Assembly: GCA_019694435.1 (NCBI GenBank)
Contig: JAIBBZ010000014.1
Location: 1 to 64,000, forward strand
Direction: 5' to 3'
DNA: 64,000 bases
Source: Pirellulales bacterium
Lineage (GTDB): Bacteria > Planctomycetota > Planctomycetia > Pirellulales > JAEUIK01
Each line of letters starts with the position of its first letter. The first letter of the stretch is position 1. The translations under genes were made by a program, and so were the position numbers. Below are positions 50,336-59,883 of this stretch, piece after piece. Under the pieces are notes generated by a model that saw nothing but the letters and a program-made list of their open reading frames with translations, did no database searches and was not told the DNA's origin.

Positions 50336-51562
50336 TTGGCCGTTGCCAGCGAAACTGCCGAGGGGCTGCAAACCGTCGAGCCGCACGCCGGCGGCCAGCG
50401 CGGTCGCTTGCCGGGTGCGGAGAGTGCGGCCACGCTGCGCCGCGGGCGGAAGATTTTTGCGCGTCTGCTGTACGCCTTTGTTAACGGAACGTCGACGCTG
50501 GTCACGGGGTTGTTCGGCGCCGCTTGCCTGATCTTGGGGTTGGCACTCCTGGCCGCGACACCCGTGTTGCAGTTCGCGGCCCTGGGTTATTTGCTCGAAG
50601 CGAGCGGGCGCATCGTGCGTACGGGAAGCTTCGCGGCGGGTTGGATCGGAGTGCGCCGAGCGGCGCATCTGGGCGGCTGGCTGCTGGGCACCGCGGTGGT
50701 GCTCGCGCCGCTGTGGTTGCTGCGCTCGCTGGCTGACTCGGCCCAATTGATCGATCCGGGTGGGACGACGGCGCACCGCTGGCAAGGGGTCGTCACGGTC
50801 GTCGCCGTGTTGACTGCCTATCACCTGGTTACTGCCTGGGCGCGTGGCGGACGCTTGCGCCACTTCCTCGTGCCCGTCGTTCGCCCCAGGCGCGTCTGGC
50901 GGGCACTCCGAACGCCGGGTGCGTACGGCAGCGCCCGCGACCGCGTTTGGGATTTCTTGAGCGGTCTGCGGCTGCCTTACTATTGGTGGCTCGGGCTGCG
51001 CGGTTTCCTCGGCGCGCTCGCGTGGCTCGTCGTTCCGACGACCCTCTTGGCGCTCGGACAGCAGTCGGTGTTTCTGGGATATGCCGGAGCATTCGCGCTG
51101 GCTTGGGTCGCCATCTGGCTGCCGCTGGCCCAAGCGCATTTCGCTGCCAAGAACCGGCTACGGGCCATGTTCGCTCTCGGCGAGCTGCGCACGCGGGCCC
51201 GGCATGCTCCCTGGTTGGCGGCCTTGGCCACGATCGCGACGCTGGTGCTCGCGGTGCCGTTGTACCTGCTCAAGATCGAACTCGTACCGCGCGAAGCGGC
51301 CTGGCTGCCGAGTTTGGCGTTTGTCGTGTTCATGTGGCCTGCGCACATGCTGGCCGGATGGGCCTGGGCCAGCGCCGTTCGCCGACCGCGCCAGCGCTGG
51401 GCCATCGTTCGGTGGCCGGCGCGGGCCCTGCTTGTGCCGGTGGCCTTGGCTTACGTCGGCATCGTTTGGTTCAGCCAGTTCACCGCCTGGTATGGCGTAG
51501 GCAGCCTTTACGAACAGCACGCGTTCTTGTTGCCCGTGCCGTTCTTGAATCTGGGCGAGTAG
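50336..51562 (+). CDS. Hypothetical multi-pass membrane protein
   Basis: Family not recognised with confidence; it resembles DUF4013-type planctomycete membrane proteins. About seven to eight hydrophobic helices: TLVTGLFGAACLILGLALLA, WLLGTAVVLAPLWLLRSL, GVVTVVAVLTAYHLVTAW, ALAWLVVPTTLLALGQ, AFALAWVAIWLPLAQAHF, ATIATLVLAVPLYLLKIEL, LAFVVFMWPAHMLAGWAW and LLVPVALAYVGIVWF. The N-terminal 40 residues are polar. TTG at 50336 has GGGGTG six bases before; 408 aa. The C-terminal LPVPFLNLGE is well kept in such proteins in my memory. It is divergent from the DUF1549 gene and 113 bases before the S41 protease on the same strand. Confidence 0.7.
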   Translation: MAVASETAEGLQTVEPHAGGQRGRLPGAESAATLRRGRKIFARLLYAFVNGTSTLVTGLFGAACLILGLALLAATPVLQFAALGYLLEASGRIVRTGSFAAGWIGVRRAAHLGGWLLGTAVVLAPLWLLRSLADSAQLIDPGGTTAHRWQGVVTVVAVLTAYHLVTAWARGGRLRHFLVPVVRPRRVWRALRTPGAYGSARDRVWDFLSGLRLPYYWWLGLRGFLGALAWLVVPTTLLALGQQSVFLGYAGAFALAWVAIWLPLAQAHFAAKNRLRAMFALGELRTRARHAPWLAALATIATLVLAVPLYLLKIELVPREAAWLPSLAFVVFMWPAHMLAGWAWASAVRRPRQRWAIVRWPARALLVPVALAYVGIVWFSQFTAWYGVGSLYEQHAFLLPVPFLNLGE

Positions 51563-51675
51563 CTGCCCGGCCTTGGACGCGGAGCGCCAGACGTTCTACG
51601 ATACGAGGGAGAGGCGTTGCCCCCGGCCAATCGCCGCCGGTGGGCCGACGTTGCCTTGGCTTTCGCAGTTTGCCC

Positions 51676-52968
51676 ATGCCGCGTCGCCAGATTTACTTGA
51701 TCGTTTGGGTGACCATTGGGTCGCTGATCTGCTTTCAACGGGCCAACGGCCGCTACTTGCCGTTTGCCGACCGATTCGTCGAGGTCCTGGGCTACGTCGA
51801 CCGCGAATTTGTCTCGCCTGTCACGCCCGAGGAATTGCTCTCCGGCGCCCTGGAAGGCATGGTCGGACAGTTGGACGACTACTCGGGCTACATCGGGCCC
51901 GAGGAATTCCAGGAAATGGAGGAAAGCCTCAACCAGGAGTTCGGCGGGATTGGGATCCAGGTCGCCGCCGACCAGGTCGACGGACGGCTGACGGTGCTCA
52001 GCCCCCTGGTCGGCACGCCGGCGTATGAGGCGGGCATTATCGCCGGCGACGTGATCGTGGCCATCAACGGCGAATCGACCGCCGCGCTCTCGATGGACGA
52101 TGCCGTGTTACGATTGCGCGGGGCGCCGGGCACCGAGGTCAAGGTAGCCGTCGAACGTGCGGGCGAGGAAGAGCCGCGCGAATTCAAGCTGGTGCGCGAA
52201 AACATCGTGGTCGATACCGTCCTCGGCGACACCTACGATGCCGACGACCATTGGAATTTCTTCCTGCCAGGCGACGAGCGGATCGCCTACATCCGCATCA
52301 CTTCGTTCGGTCAACGGACGGCCGATGAGCTGGAAACCGTGATCGGCGAACTGTCACGGGCCGGCATGCGGGGATTGGTGCTCGACCTGCGCAACAACCC
52401 CGGCGGATTGCTCGATGTGGCCATCGACGTGTGCGACTTGTTCATCGAGTCCGGTACGATCGTCAGTACCCGCGAGCGCAACGGCGGCGGCGAGACGTGG
52501 GAGGCGCAGCGCGACGGAACCTATTCAGGCTTTCCGATCGTCGTGCTGGTCAACCACTTCAGCGCCAGCGCCAGCGAAATCGTAGCGGCGTGCCTGCAGG
52601 ACCACGGTCGCGCGGCCGTGGTCGGCGAACGCACCTGGGGCAAAGGCAGCGTGCAAAGCGTCGTCGAACTCGACGATCGGCGCAGCGCCGTCAAGCTGAC
52701 CGTGGCCACGTATTGGCGCCCCAGCGGCAAGAATATCCACAAGGGGCGCAATGCCAAGGACACCGACAGCTGGGGCGTGATGCCCAGCCCGGGGCTCGAA
52801 GTGAAGCTGTCGGACGACGAGGCGGAAAAACTCTTTCTCGCCCGCCGCAATCGCGACGTGATCGGAAAAGGCACCGCGGCACCGCCGATTGACGATCGCC
52901 AGCTCCAGCGGGCCCTGGAGTATTTGCGCGAACAACTGCAATCGACGAAAACGGCCAGCCGCTCCTGA
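51676..52968 (+). CDS. S41-family C-terminal processing peptidase with PDZ domain
   Basis: Periplasmic serine protease of the CtpA/Prc type. N-terminal signal anchor (QIYLIVWVTIGSLICFQRA). Residues about 80-175 hold a PDZ domain (FGGIGIQVAADQVDGRLTVL, AYEAGIIAGDVIVAINGE). The peptidase core (about 190-380) shows IAYIRITSFGQRTADELE, GLVLDLRNNPGGLLDVA, the catalytic serine in HFSASASEIVAACLQD near residue 298 and the general-base lysine in ERTWGKGSVQSVV near 323 (Ser-Lys dyad). 430 aa is normal. ATG at 51676. Convergent with the DUF1569 gene (37 bases). Confidence 0.93.
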   Translation: MPRRQIYLIVWVTIGSLICFQRANGRYLPFADRFVEVLGYVDREFVSPVTPEELLSGALEGMVGQLDDYSGYIGPEEFQEMEESLNQEFGGIGIQVAADQVDGRLTVLSPLVGTPAYEAGIIAGDVIVAINGESTAALSMDDAVLRLRGAPGTEVKVAVERAGEEEPREFKLVRENIVVDTVLGDTYDADDHWNFFLPGDERIAYIRITSFGQRTADELETVIGELSRAGMRGLVLDLRNNPGGLLDVAIDVCDLFIESGTIVSTRERNGGGETWEAQRDGTYSGFPIVVLVNHFSASASEIVAACLQDHGRAAVVGERTWGKGSVQSVVELDDRRSAVKLTVATYWRPSGKNIHKGRNAKDTDSWGVMPSPGLEVKLSDDEAEKLFLARRNRDVIGKGTAAPPIDDRQLQRALEYLREQLQSTKTASRS

Positions 52969-53005
52969 TGCCCGTTGCGCGGTACCTTGCGCCCGAACGC
53001 TGCTG

Positions 53006-53473
53006 CTACGAATTTGGCACCAGGAAGCTCAGATGGTGCGCGGCGTGGATCAGCGCCAGGTCGTTCCATTGAGCCTTGGTCATCGGGCCGAAGAACGGGT
53101 GAGGCTGGGTCGGCGTAGAGAAACGCTCGAAGGCCGCGACGTCCGCCCGAAAGCGGTCGACCGCCTGTGATTCGTCGTGCGTCGGTCCCGGCAACCACCA
53201 GTCGGGCACTTTGATGCCCGACTTCATCCGTCGCTGGCGCAAAATCCGCGGCAGCAGCATGGGTCCGAAGATCTTGCGAATGATCCAGGGGCCCTGGTGC
53301 TCGGTCCCCTGCATGGCGGTGCGCAAGCCTTCGCCGACATGATCGAGGATCTGCGACAGATCCCAATTGCCGGTGCGTTGATAGCCTGCGCTGCGCAGGT
53401 GATCGACGTCGGCCAGCACCTCGGGCCATTGCTGGAAGTCGAGCCTGCGCCGCGCGAGCAAGGTCGCCGTCAT
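53006..53473 (-). CDS. DUF1569 (DinB-like) protein
   Basis: Small four-helix DinB/DUF1569 protein of unknown function, common in planctomycetes. Seen: RRRLDFQQWPEVLADVDHL, GNWDLSQILDHVGEGLR (with the helix-2 histidine typical of metal-binding DinB folds), MQGTEHQGPWIIRKIFGPMLL and, at the C-terminus, LIHAAHHLSFL with a further His pair. 155 aa is normal. ATG at 53473. The gene is 57 bases downstream of the di-haem cytochrome on the same strand, so it may share its transcript. Confidence 0.82.
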   Translation of the reverse strand: MTATLLARRRLDFQQWPEVLADVDHLRSAGYQRTGNWDLSQILDHVGEGLRTAMQGTEHQGPWIIRKIFGPMLLPRILRQRRMKSGIKVPDWWLPGPTHDESQAVDRFRADVAAFERFSTPTQPHPFFGPMTKAQWNDLALIHAAHHLSFLVPNS

Positions 53474-53530
53474 GCGATTCTCCGGTCGTCGGGTTCAGCG
53501 TCAGCTTATGGCCGCTACTCCATCCTAGGC

Positions 53531-55090
53531 CTACATGTCGGGCCCGGAAAGACTCTTGAGGAACTCGATCACCGCGCGGCGCTCGTCGGGCGTCAGATGG
53601 TCGCCGAAAGTGTGGCCGCCGTTGCCATGGCCATATGCCTGGGTGTCGTACGAGGCGGCATGATCGATCGTGGCAGTCGCATTGGCAGGTTTGCCCGCGG
53701 CAGCCGCGGCGCTCGTCTCGAACTCGGAGCGCGCGACCACCCGGTGCGACATTCCCACCTGCGCCAGGTCATAGGCGCCCGGGTCGCGATGATCGCGGGC
53801 CCAGATTTCCGGCCGTTCGGCCGAGTTCAACACGGCCGTGATCGTGGGCACGGCGCCGTTATGGAAATACGGCGCCGAGGCCCAAATGCCCACGAGCGGT
53901 GGTGCGACGTAGCCCGGCTTGTCGGGGACGGTCGCATGCGGAACTAGCTCAGGCGTACCCTGCGCCGTGAAATAGACTTCGAGCTTGTTGATATGCTCGG
54001 CGACCGGACGCAACTGTTGCAAGACGTTGTTATAAGACGGATCGGTCTTCACGTTGCGCAGCACATGCGAGTAGTCGTAGTCGACGTTCCAGGAGCCGGG
54101 AACCCCCAGATCGTCGTGGCCGGCTTTCTTCGTGTAGTTGCCGTGGCAAGTCTTGCAAGCGGTGAAGCCCGTCGGATCGGCGGGACGCGTGCGGCCATGA
54201 AACAAGTCGGCCCCGCGTTGGACGAGATCGGCCTCGAGCGCGCCGGGATACAACGGCGATTGCGTCTCGCGGGCAAAAGCCAACGCACGGGCCACGATCT
54301 GCACGTGTTCGGCACGGTGTTCGTTCATCTGCGGATGCGGCACCGTAAAGTTGACCGAGAAATTGGCGGCGCTGTGACTGCCGCCGTCGGCATACCAGTA
54401 GTTGAGCCGCTTGTACTTCATCAGCCACCACGGCATCGGATCGACGGGGGCCAGCGGCAAAGACTCGAGCAACAACTGCAACTCGGTCTTTTGCTGTGCC
54501 ACGACCATGCCCTTGTTGGCCGGATCCTCCAGGCCCGCGCCCATCTGCCAGACGGCATAGGGGCCGAAGTTGTCGCCGCGCGCATGAATCTCCGAATCGC
54601 GCGGATCGGAGCGACCAACGTGATTGTTGCCCAAGCCGGCCACGACGGTTCCTTGCACCACGCCGGCGTGACAAGCAAAGCAGTTCAGATTGACGAGTTG
54701 CTTGCCGTCGCGCTCAAAAACGCTGTAGCCCAGGCCGAACCCGGGGGCCGCTCCCGAGTGGCGATCGGGCGGCGAGGGAAACTGGCCGGCGGCGTAGAAC
54801 TGGGCCTCGGGCGAACCAGGCTTGTAACCGGTCTCTTTCGGTGCTGGCGCCATCGCCGCCAGGAACAACCTCACGGCCGGTACGGGAACACCAATCTGGA
54901 AGCAGTTCCCTGCCAGGATTTCCTGCAAACCCGCTTCTGCTTCGGCCGAGTAGTGGCCGTCCTCGAAGCCGAAGTATTTCAGCGGCTGTGCGGCCCGCGA
55001 TGCAGCGGGGGACACGAACAGCAGGCTGCCGAGAGCGCACCCGGCAAGTAAGTGGAGCCGCGCCGAGCACAGATATCGCTGGGACGCCAT
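53531..55090 (-). CDS. Secreted di-haem cytochrome c protein (cytochrome c peroxidase-like)
   Basis: Exported c-type cytochrome. Signal peptide (LLAGCALGSLLFVSPAASRAA). Two haem sites: NCFACHAG near residue 145 and CKTCHGNYTK near 320. The C-terminal domain carries APYFHNGAVPTITAVLNS near 420, the loop typical of MauG/CcpA-type di-haem peroxidases, and GHTFGDHLTPDERRAVIEFL. Sequence between the haems is rich in aromatic and Asn/Gly residues and not family-diagnostic, so peroxidase activity is not assured. ATG at 55090 has GAGG nine bases before; 519 aa. The frame is open to 55450 but that part is out of register with the family and overlaps the truncated DUF1501 copy. Confidence 0.85.
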   Translation of the reverse strand: MASQRYLCSARLHLLAGCALGSLLFVSPAASRAAQPLKYFGFEDGHYSAEAEAGLQEILAGNCFQIGVPVPAVRLFLAAMAPAPKETGYKPGSPEAQFYAAGQFPSPPDRHSGAAPGFGLGYSVFERDGKQLVNLNCFACHAGVVQGTVVAGLGNNHVGRSDPRDSEIHARGDNFGPYAVWQMGAGLEDPANKGMVVAQQKTELQLLLESLPLAPVDPMPWWLMKYKRLNYWYADGGSHSAANFSVNFTVPHPQMNEHRAEHVQIVARALAFARETQSPLYPGALEADLVQRGADLFHGRTRPADPTGFTACKTCHGNYTKKAGHDDLGVPGSWNVDYDYSHVLRNVKTDPSYNNVLQQLRPVAEHINKLEVYFTAQGTPELVPHATVPDKPGYVAPPLVGIWASAPYFHNGAVPTITAVLNSAERPEIWARDHRDPGAYDLAQVGMSHRVVARSEFETSAAAAAGKPANATATIDHAASYDTQAYGHGNGGHTFGDHLTPDERRAVIEFLKSLSGPDM

Positions 55091-55357
55091 GGATAGGACC
55101 CTCCTCGACAGCCGAGTCATGGACGACGACCTAACGGCGGACTCATAGTAACGCGCCAGGAAGGTGCGATTCCTGAGCCGTAGGTGGTTTTTCCCCGGTG
55201 GCAATGCGTATTGTCGTGGGACGCGGCGACGGGGACCACAGGCGCCCCCTGGCGCAAGGTTCGCTCTTGCCGATTCCCGCGAGTGCCCCCAATTTCGCGA
55301 TGATTTGCCCCCTGGGACGCCTGTTTGCGGTGCTGGCAGCCTGGCCTGCGCCCGCCC
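55091..55357. other. Intergenic region between cytochrome gene and DUF1501 fragment
   Basis: About 270 bases. GAGGG at 55101-55105 (minus strand) is the cytochrome ribosome-binding site. The rest has no gene, repeat or clear promoter; it abuts the left edge of the 379-bp repeat. Confidence 0.4.
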
Positions 55358-55736
55358 GTTTGTCGCTTTCGCCATAGACCGCTCCGCCGCGGATCCCGCC
55401 GCCGGCGAGCAGCCCGCTGTAGCAAAACGGCCAATGGTCGCGGCCGGCATTGCCGCGCGTAATCTGCGGGCGCCGGCCGAATTCGCCCACCCACGCGACG
55501 AGCGTTTCGTCGAGCAGGCCCCGGTCTTCCAAATCGGTCAGCAGGGCGGCAAGCGCCTGATCGGCCGGCGGGATCAGGTCGTGCTTCAAGCGATTGAAGT
55601 TGTTGCCGTGGGTATCCCAGAAGTTCTGGCCGTCGTTGTGCCAGTTGACCGACACCAGCGGCACCCCATGCTCGACCAGGCGCCGCGCGAGCAGCACGCA
55701 CTGGCCGTGCAAGTTGCGGCCATAGCGGTCGCGGAC
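55358..55736 (-). pseudogene. Truncated duplicate of the DUF1501 gene (C-terminal third, without start and end)
   Basis: Translates to the same run as the intact DUF1501 protein at 59726, from RDRYGRNLHGQCVLLARRLV to GGAVYGESDK (about residues 320-446), with few substitutions (for example LEDRGLL against LEERGLL). The nucleotide match to 59884-60262 is nearly perfect, with no gaps (constant offset 4526). It lacks the Tat signal and first two-thirds and the last 30 residues, and its frame then runs into unrelated codons. It is a remnant of duplication and not expected to work. Confidence 0.85.
55358..55736 (+). repeat. 379-bp direct repeat, left copy
   Basis: Matches 59884-60262 in the same orientation without insertions or deletions. 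Beyond 55736 and before 55358 the two copies differ abruptly. The right copy lies inside an intact DUF1501 gene. Confidence 0.85.
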
Positions 55737-58700
55737 CCTGCTCGCGCTGCCCGTCGTGTCAGGACATTTTGCCAGAGCGAGGTGGTGGAAAGACTAAACA
55801 TATCGGGCCACACAGCCGTGCAGATTACCGTCACACTGCCCCTCAACATTTAACGACGCCGATACAGCATTACCCAATGGTATTACATATTTCCGTCGAC
55901 TATGCTACCGCGGCTCCACAACAACTCGTTGCTTTGGTTGAGAGCGTCTCGCAACAACACTCGATTTGAGCGTTCGCGCAGAGGGTGGCCATGCGATCTT
56001 TCCGCGACATCGTGACGGTCGGGCCGATGACGGCCGTTGTCCTGGCGATGCTCATGATCTCAAGCGACTCACCCCAAGATGAGCACGCATCGCCAACACC
56101 GTCTCAATCATCGCCGCCCGAGCCGCAAGTTACGCAAGCGGCGCCTTGGTGTGATCCAGCGATTGATTTGTTGTACGACTACCTCGGCGTCGAGGAGGTG
56201 TGCCGCCAATACTCCTGGCGTGAAGCGTCCAAGGCGGCAAGCATTCAGCATTACACGCTCGATTGCATGATCGCCACCGTGCCGGATGCCGAAGCCGCGG
56301 CCGGACATCTACGCGATGCCGTGGTGGAAGGCATCATGCGCGGGTTCGAGGTCTACGGGTACCGGCCGAACCGCATTTACACGGCGCCGATCAATCCGCC
56401 CTCCGACTCCCAAAAAGACGCATCCACAACCTCGGAGCCCAGCGTGGTGCTGTTGCGGAGTCAGACAGATTCTAGATCTAATATCAATGCACTTCGCAGG
56501 CACTTGACAATCTTGTTCCTGGTGCCCGAATCACCAATCCGAGGGATCTCACGACCAATACTCCGGGCGGCACTAAGCAACTACGCGGAGATCATTTCCA
56601 CGCGCTACGTCAACGGCGAGCCGTATGAAATCAATAATTTTCATCTACGGCTCTTGGGACCGACGTTTTCAGGCTCTGCCCTGTCCTTGATCGACGAGCT
56701 CAACGACTGGCAAGAGAAACACGGCCACCTCATCCATGTCGTAACGGGAACAGCCACCTCGATTCCGCCCGCGGAATTCTCGCGGCCAAATCTCAAATTT
56801 GTCGCCATGCGAGTTGCCCAAACCGAGCTCATGCGTGTACTCGCAACGCACCTTCGTAGCTGCCACATCACGCGTCCGAGTGTTCTCCTCTTGACCGAAT
56901 CGTCCACAGGGTTCGGTGGTTTTGTTGAACGCAATCTAACGAACGGGACAGGCAATCTAACGAACAGGACAGACAAGCAAACAAACACGCTGCCCGGAGA
57001 CATTGACCTCCACGTGGCTGCGTTTCCGCTGTTCCTCGGCCAGGTAAGGCCCGACCTCAACCAACGCGAGACACCATCCAATGCGATCAATCCGATCACA
57101 TCGGCAAGCGACGCGTCTGCCGTGGAATTGTCGCTGGACAACGACCGGATTCCGAACGACACCCTGCCGCTCTATTCGCGACTGACCAAAGCGCGCATCG
57201 AACGGGGCCTGGCGTCGTTATTGGAGACCGTCCGACGACATTACATCCAGTACGTGGCTATTTCGGCCACCGATGTTCGAGACGTCTTGCTGCTTGCGCA
57301 ATTTCTGCAACGACATTGCCCTGACGTTCAGTTGGTGCTGTTCAACAACGAAGTGCTGTTCACGCGCCCCGAGGAACAACGCTTTCTGAACGGCGCACTG
57401 ACCGTCTCGACCTACAACCCACAGTACCTCAGCAGGCAACTCGGTCTGCCGTCCGAATCTCGACAGACGCTGCGCGCGTTCAGCAGTGACGACGAGATGG
57501 GGGCCTTTAATGCTTGCCTCGTACTCTTGGACAAGGACTCGACCTCAGACCCCTACGGCGTATCGGACCTACGACGCAAGCGGGCGTGGCCGGTGGGTTA
57601 CGAGTTCTCCTGGGCAGGGCCCTGCGCCAATCGTCAATTGCCGCACGTTTGGATCTCATCGGTTGGCCGGCGCGCCATCTGGCCGGTGGCTCGCTACACC
57701 ATCAACCGCGCTGCACTGGATACGCAACCGACCAATCCATCCGTGTCGGCGCGTGAGGGAGCCGATCTGGCGACTTATTGGTCTCCCCAGAAACAGGACA
57801 TCAAGGTCGCGGGACGCCGCAAGTACTTTCAGCGCAGCCTGATCCTGACGGTGATCCTGGCACTCGCCGCCTGGCAACTATTGACTCTGAAGGTGTCGCG
57901 CGATCCGGTGCAGCAGCAAATCCAAAAGATTCGAATCGCCGGCACCCAGATGACGATCCCGCCACCGCATGGCCGGCGATTCCTTCGGCTCCGAATTTGG
58001 TGCTTGTCGAGCGTGTTCTTTGCTTCGCTCCTGGCAATGCTTCAGATTCTCGTTTGGCCCGAACATATAACTGTCGCGGAGCAACTTCCCTGGTGGCCAT
58101 TCTTGAGTGTGTTGGAGTTATGCATTTTCCTGGTCCCGTTCTTGATCTGGAAGGCAAGCCCGCTCTTACACGGCGAGATCGAGGGACGCAGACTGGCCAT
58201 TGGTGTGGGATTCTTTGGTCTATTGATCGGTTGCTGCAAGTGCGCCGTTGTCTATGCAGAAAAGCCCACATTTGATTGGACCATCCTGCCGCAATTCGCC
58301 GCAGAACCCATCATTGCCGTCATGCTCGTGGGGATGGCCGGACTGCTGGTGCAGACGGGCAACGCCTTCTGGGACGAGCGCCGAGCCTTCAAGTTGGTTT
58401 ACAGCGTGCCGATGGCATTGTGCGCTGTGCTGTCTCTCGCTGCGATCGTACTGGCAATTTCAGGGTGCCTGCTCCAGCTCGCCGTGTTATCCGGCACATT
58501 CACCTGGTCGGATGCAACCTTGGAGCGCGTGGGCGAATTGATGAGCGGCGTCTCGCCCCTCACGCTCTTGCTGCTGTTGATCGGAGCGGTCAACGTTGGC
58601 GTGGGCACGGCCCTCATCGTCATCGATCGTTGGTCAAGCCTGCGTTTGACGAAAGCATGCGGATCTTGCTTGCGTTCGAGCCCTAAAATCGTCACACGGT

Positions 58701-59883
58701 TCAATCGCCTGCACAACACGCATTTTCTCGGTGAATGGCAATGGCCGGAGAACACCGAGGGTCGCGCCGTGGCAATCGCCGCCATCTCGCTATTTGTCGT
58801 GGGGGTCTTGAATCTCTCCCGGGCCGCTTGGCCGCTGGAAAAATTCTGGCTGGCCGTGCTCATCATCCTCGCACAAGTGGGTGCACTCGGGATCATGTTT
58901 TTGCAGGCATTTGAATTCTCGCAAACTGCGTATCGGCTCAGACACGCACTTCGGGCGCTCGATCAGCATCCAATCGTCGCAGCCTTTCAGCGACTGCCAA
59001 AGGGCCTACGCGTCATCCTGGCCTCACAGCTTTCCTCCACGGGAAGGCGTATCTCCTCGCGATTCCGTGAGCAATTGCAAGGTCTTGTAGCCGGCTTGGA
59101 TCAGGCAAACCTCGAGACACTACTGTTGCTGTCGTGGGAATCGCGGGAACGCGAGGTGCTGGCATCGGCCACACCTCCCAAAGCCAATGATCCCGCGGCC
59201 AAAAAAACTTGTACGGGAGAGAATTCCGTTGTCGCGTACGAAACGCTGTTGGCATACGACATCGCCGATGTGATCCGGGATGCGTTCTCGCGATTAGGCC
59301 AGCGCTGGCGCGCATTCGTCGCGATGAGCATCTTGTTCGTGGCCTCGCAAAACGTGTACCCCGTGCAGCCGGAATACTCGGTGCGGATCTTCAATTGGCT
59401 GATTGTCGCGGCGATGATGGGTCTCGTCCTATATTGGATTGCTCGCTTCAATCAAGACGCCTTCTTGAGCCAGCTCGCGAATACCACACCGGGACAACTG
59501 ACCTTCGGGCGTGATCTTCTCAGCAGCGTGACCGTCAACGCACTGTTACCGCTACTAGCGTTGCTCGCCGTGCAGTATCCCGAGTTCTTCGGGCAATGGT
59601 TGCAGCAGGCCCAGCCGGTCATCGAGCGGCTCTTCAAATAGCACCTGCAATGCAATCGCAGGGGACCAACGCCTGCCAGAGTCGCGCGGTACGGCACCAT
59701 TGCAACCGGCGTGGAGAATCCCGGGCTAACCGAACAGTTCGGCGATGGGTTGGCCCTGGCTGATCCGCACGGGGCGATCGGTCGGGTCGAAGTAGACGCC
59801 GTGCGGGTCGATGCCCAGGGCCTGGTACATCGTGGCCGCGTAGTCGAGCGGGGTGACGGGATTGCGGGCCGGCCGGGCCGCCT
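55737..59883. mobile_element. DNA segment inserted between direct repeats (mechanism unknown)
   Basis: About 4.15 kb bounded by the two 379-bp repeats, containing one large lower-GC gene and the end of the right-hand DUF1501 gene. No transposase, terminal inverted repeats or target-site duplication is visible. The layout fits single-crossover entry of a circle carrying a DUF1501 fragment, or a duplication with later replacement. Inference. Confidence 0.4.
55991..59641 (+). CDS. Uncharacterised 1216-residue membrane protein with large extracytoplasmic ligand-binding-like domain
   Basis: Function unknown. One N-terminal helix (residues about 10-24, VGPMTAVVLAMLMI), then about 580 extracytoplasmic residues and about eleven transmembrane helices from residue 613 onward (for example SLILTVILALAAW, IIAVMLVGMAGLLVQTG, LLLLLIGAVNVGVGTALIV). 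The soluble part reads like two Rossmann-type lobes: HLTILFLVPESPIRGISRPI, FHLRLLGPTFSGSALSLIDE, RPSVLLLTESSTGFGGF and QLVLFNNEVLFTRPEEQRF, so it may bind a ligand like a periplasmic binding protein. I recall the LGPTFSGS pattern in other unstudied large bacterial proteins, but cannot name a family. A polar stretch near 315-330 is rich in N-L-T-N-R/G repeats. ATG at 55991 has AGAGGG five bases upstream. GC is lower than in its neighbours, suggesting transfer. Confidence 0.85.
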   Translation: MRSFRDIVTVGPMTAVVLAMLMISSDSPQDEHASPTPSQSSPPEPQVTQAAPWCDPAIDLLYDYLGVEEVCRQYSWREASKAASIQHYTLDCMIATVPDAEAAAGHLRDAVVEGIMRGFEVYGYRPNRIYTAPINPPSDSQKDASTTSEPSVVLLRSQTDSRSNINALRRHLTILFLVPESPIRGISRPILRAALSNYAEIISTRYVNGEPYEINNFHLRLLGPTFSGSALSLIDELNDWQEKHGHLIHVVTGTATSIPPAEFSRPNLKFVAMRVAQTELMRVLATHLRSCHITRPSVLLLTESSTGFGGFVERNLTNGTGNLTNRTDKQTNTLPGDIDLHVAAFPLFLGQVRPDLNQRETPSNAINPITSASDASAVELSLDNDRIPNDTLPLYSRLTKARIERGLASLLETVRRHYIQYVAISATDVRDVLLLAQFLQRHCPDVQLVLFNNEVLFTRPEEQRFLNGALTVSTYNPQYLSRQLGLPSESRQTLRAFSSDDEMGAFNACLVLLDKDSTSDPYGVSDLRRKRAWPVGYEFSWAGPCANRQLPHVWISSVGRRAIWPVARYTINRAALDTQPTNPSVSAREGADLATYWSPQKQDIKVAGRRKYFQRSLILTVILALAAWQLLTLKVSRDPVQQQIQKIRIAGTQMTIPPPHGRRFLRLRIWCLSSVFFASLLAMLQILVWPEHITVAEQLPWWPFLSVLELCIFLVPFLIWKASPLLHGEIEGRRLAIGVGFFGLLIGCCKCAVVYAEKPTFDWTILPQFAAEPIIAVMLVGMAGLLVQTGNAFWDERRAFKLVYSVPMALCAVLSLAAIVLAISGCLLQLAVLSGTFTWSDATLERVGELMSGVSPLTLLLLLIGAVNVGVGTALIVIDRWSSLRLTKACGSCLRSSPKIVTRFNRLHNTHFLGEWQWPENTEGRAVAIAAISLFVVGVLNLSRAAWPLEKFWLAVLIILAQVGALGIMFLQAFEFSQTAYRLRHALRALDQHPIVAAFQRLPKGLRVILASQLSSTGRRISSRFREQLQGLVAGLDQANLETLLLLSWESREREVLASATPPKANDPAAKKTCTGENSVVAYETLLAYDIADVIRDAFSRLGQRWRAFVAMSILFVASQNVYPVQPEYSVRIFNWLIVAAMMGLVLYWIARFNQDAFLSQLANTTPGQLTFGRDLLSSVTVNALLPLLALLAVQYPEFFGQWLQQAQPVIERLFK

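Noticed and set aside
55091..55450. 120-residue N-terminal extension of the di-haem cytochrome
   Set aside because: It lies before a clear signal peptide and overlaps the truncated DUF1501 copy in another frame; the ATG at 55090 is preferred.
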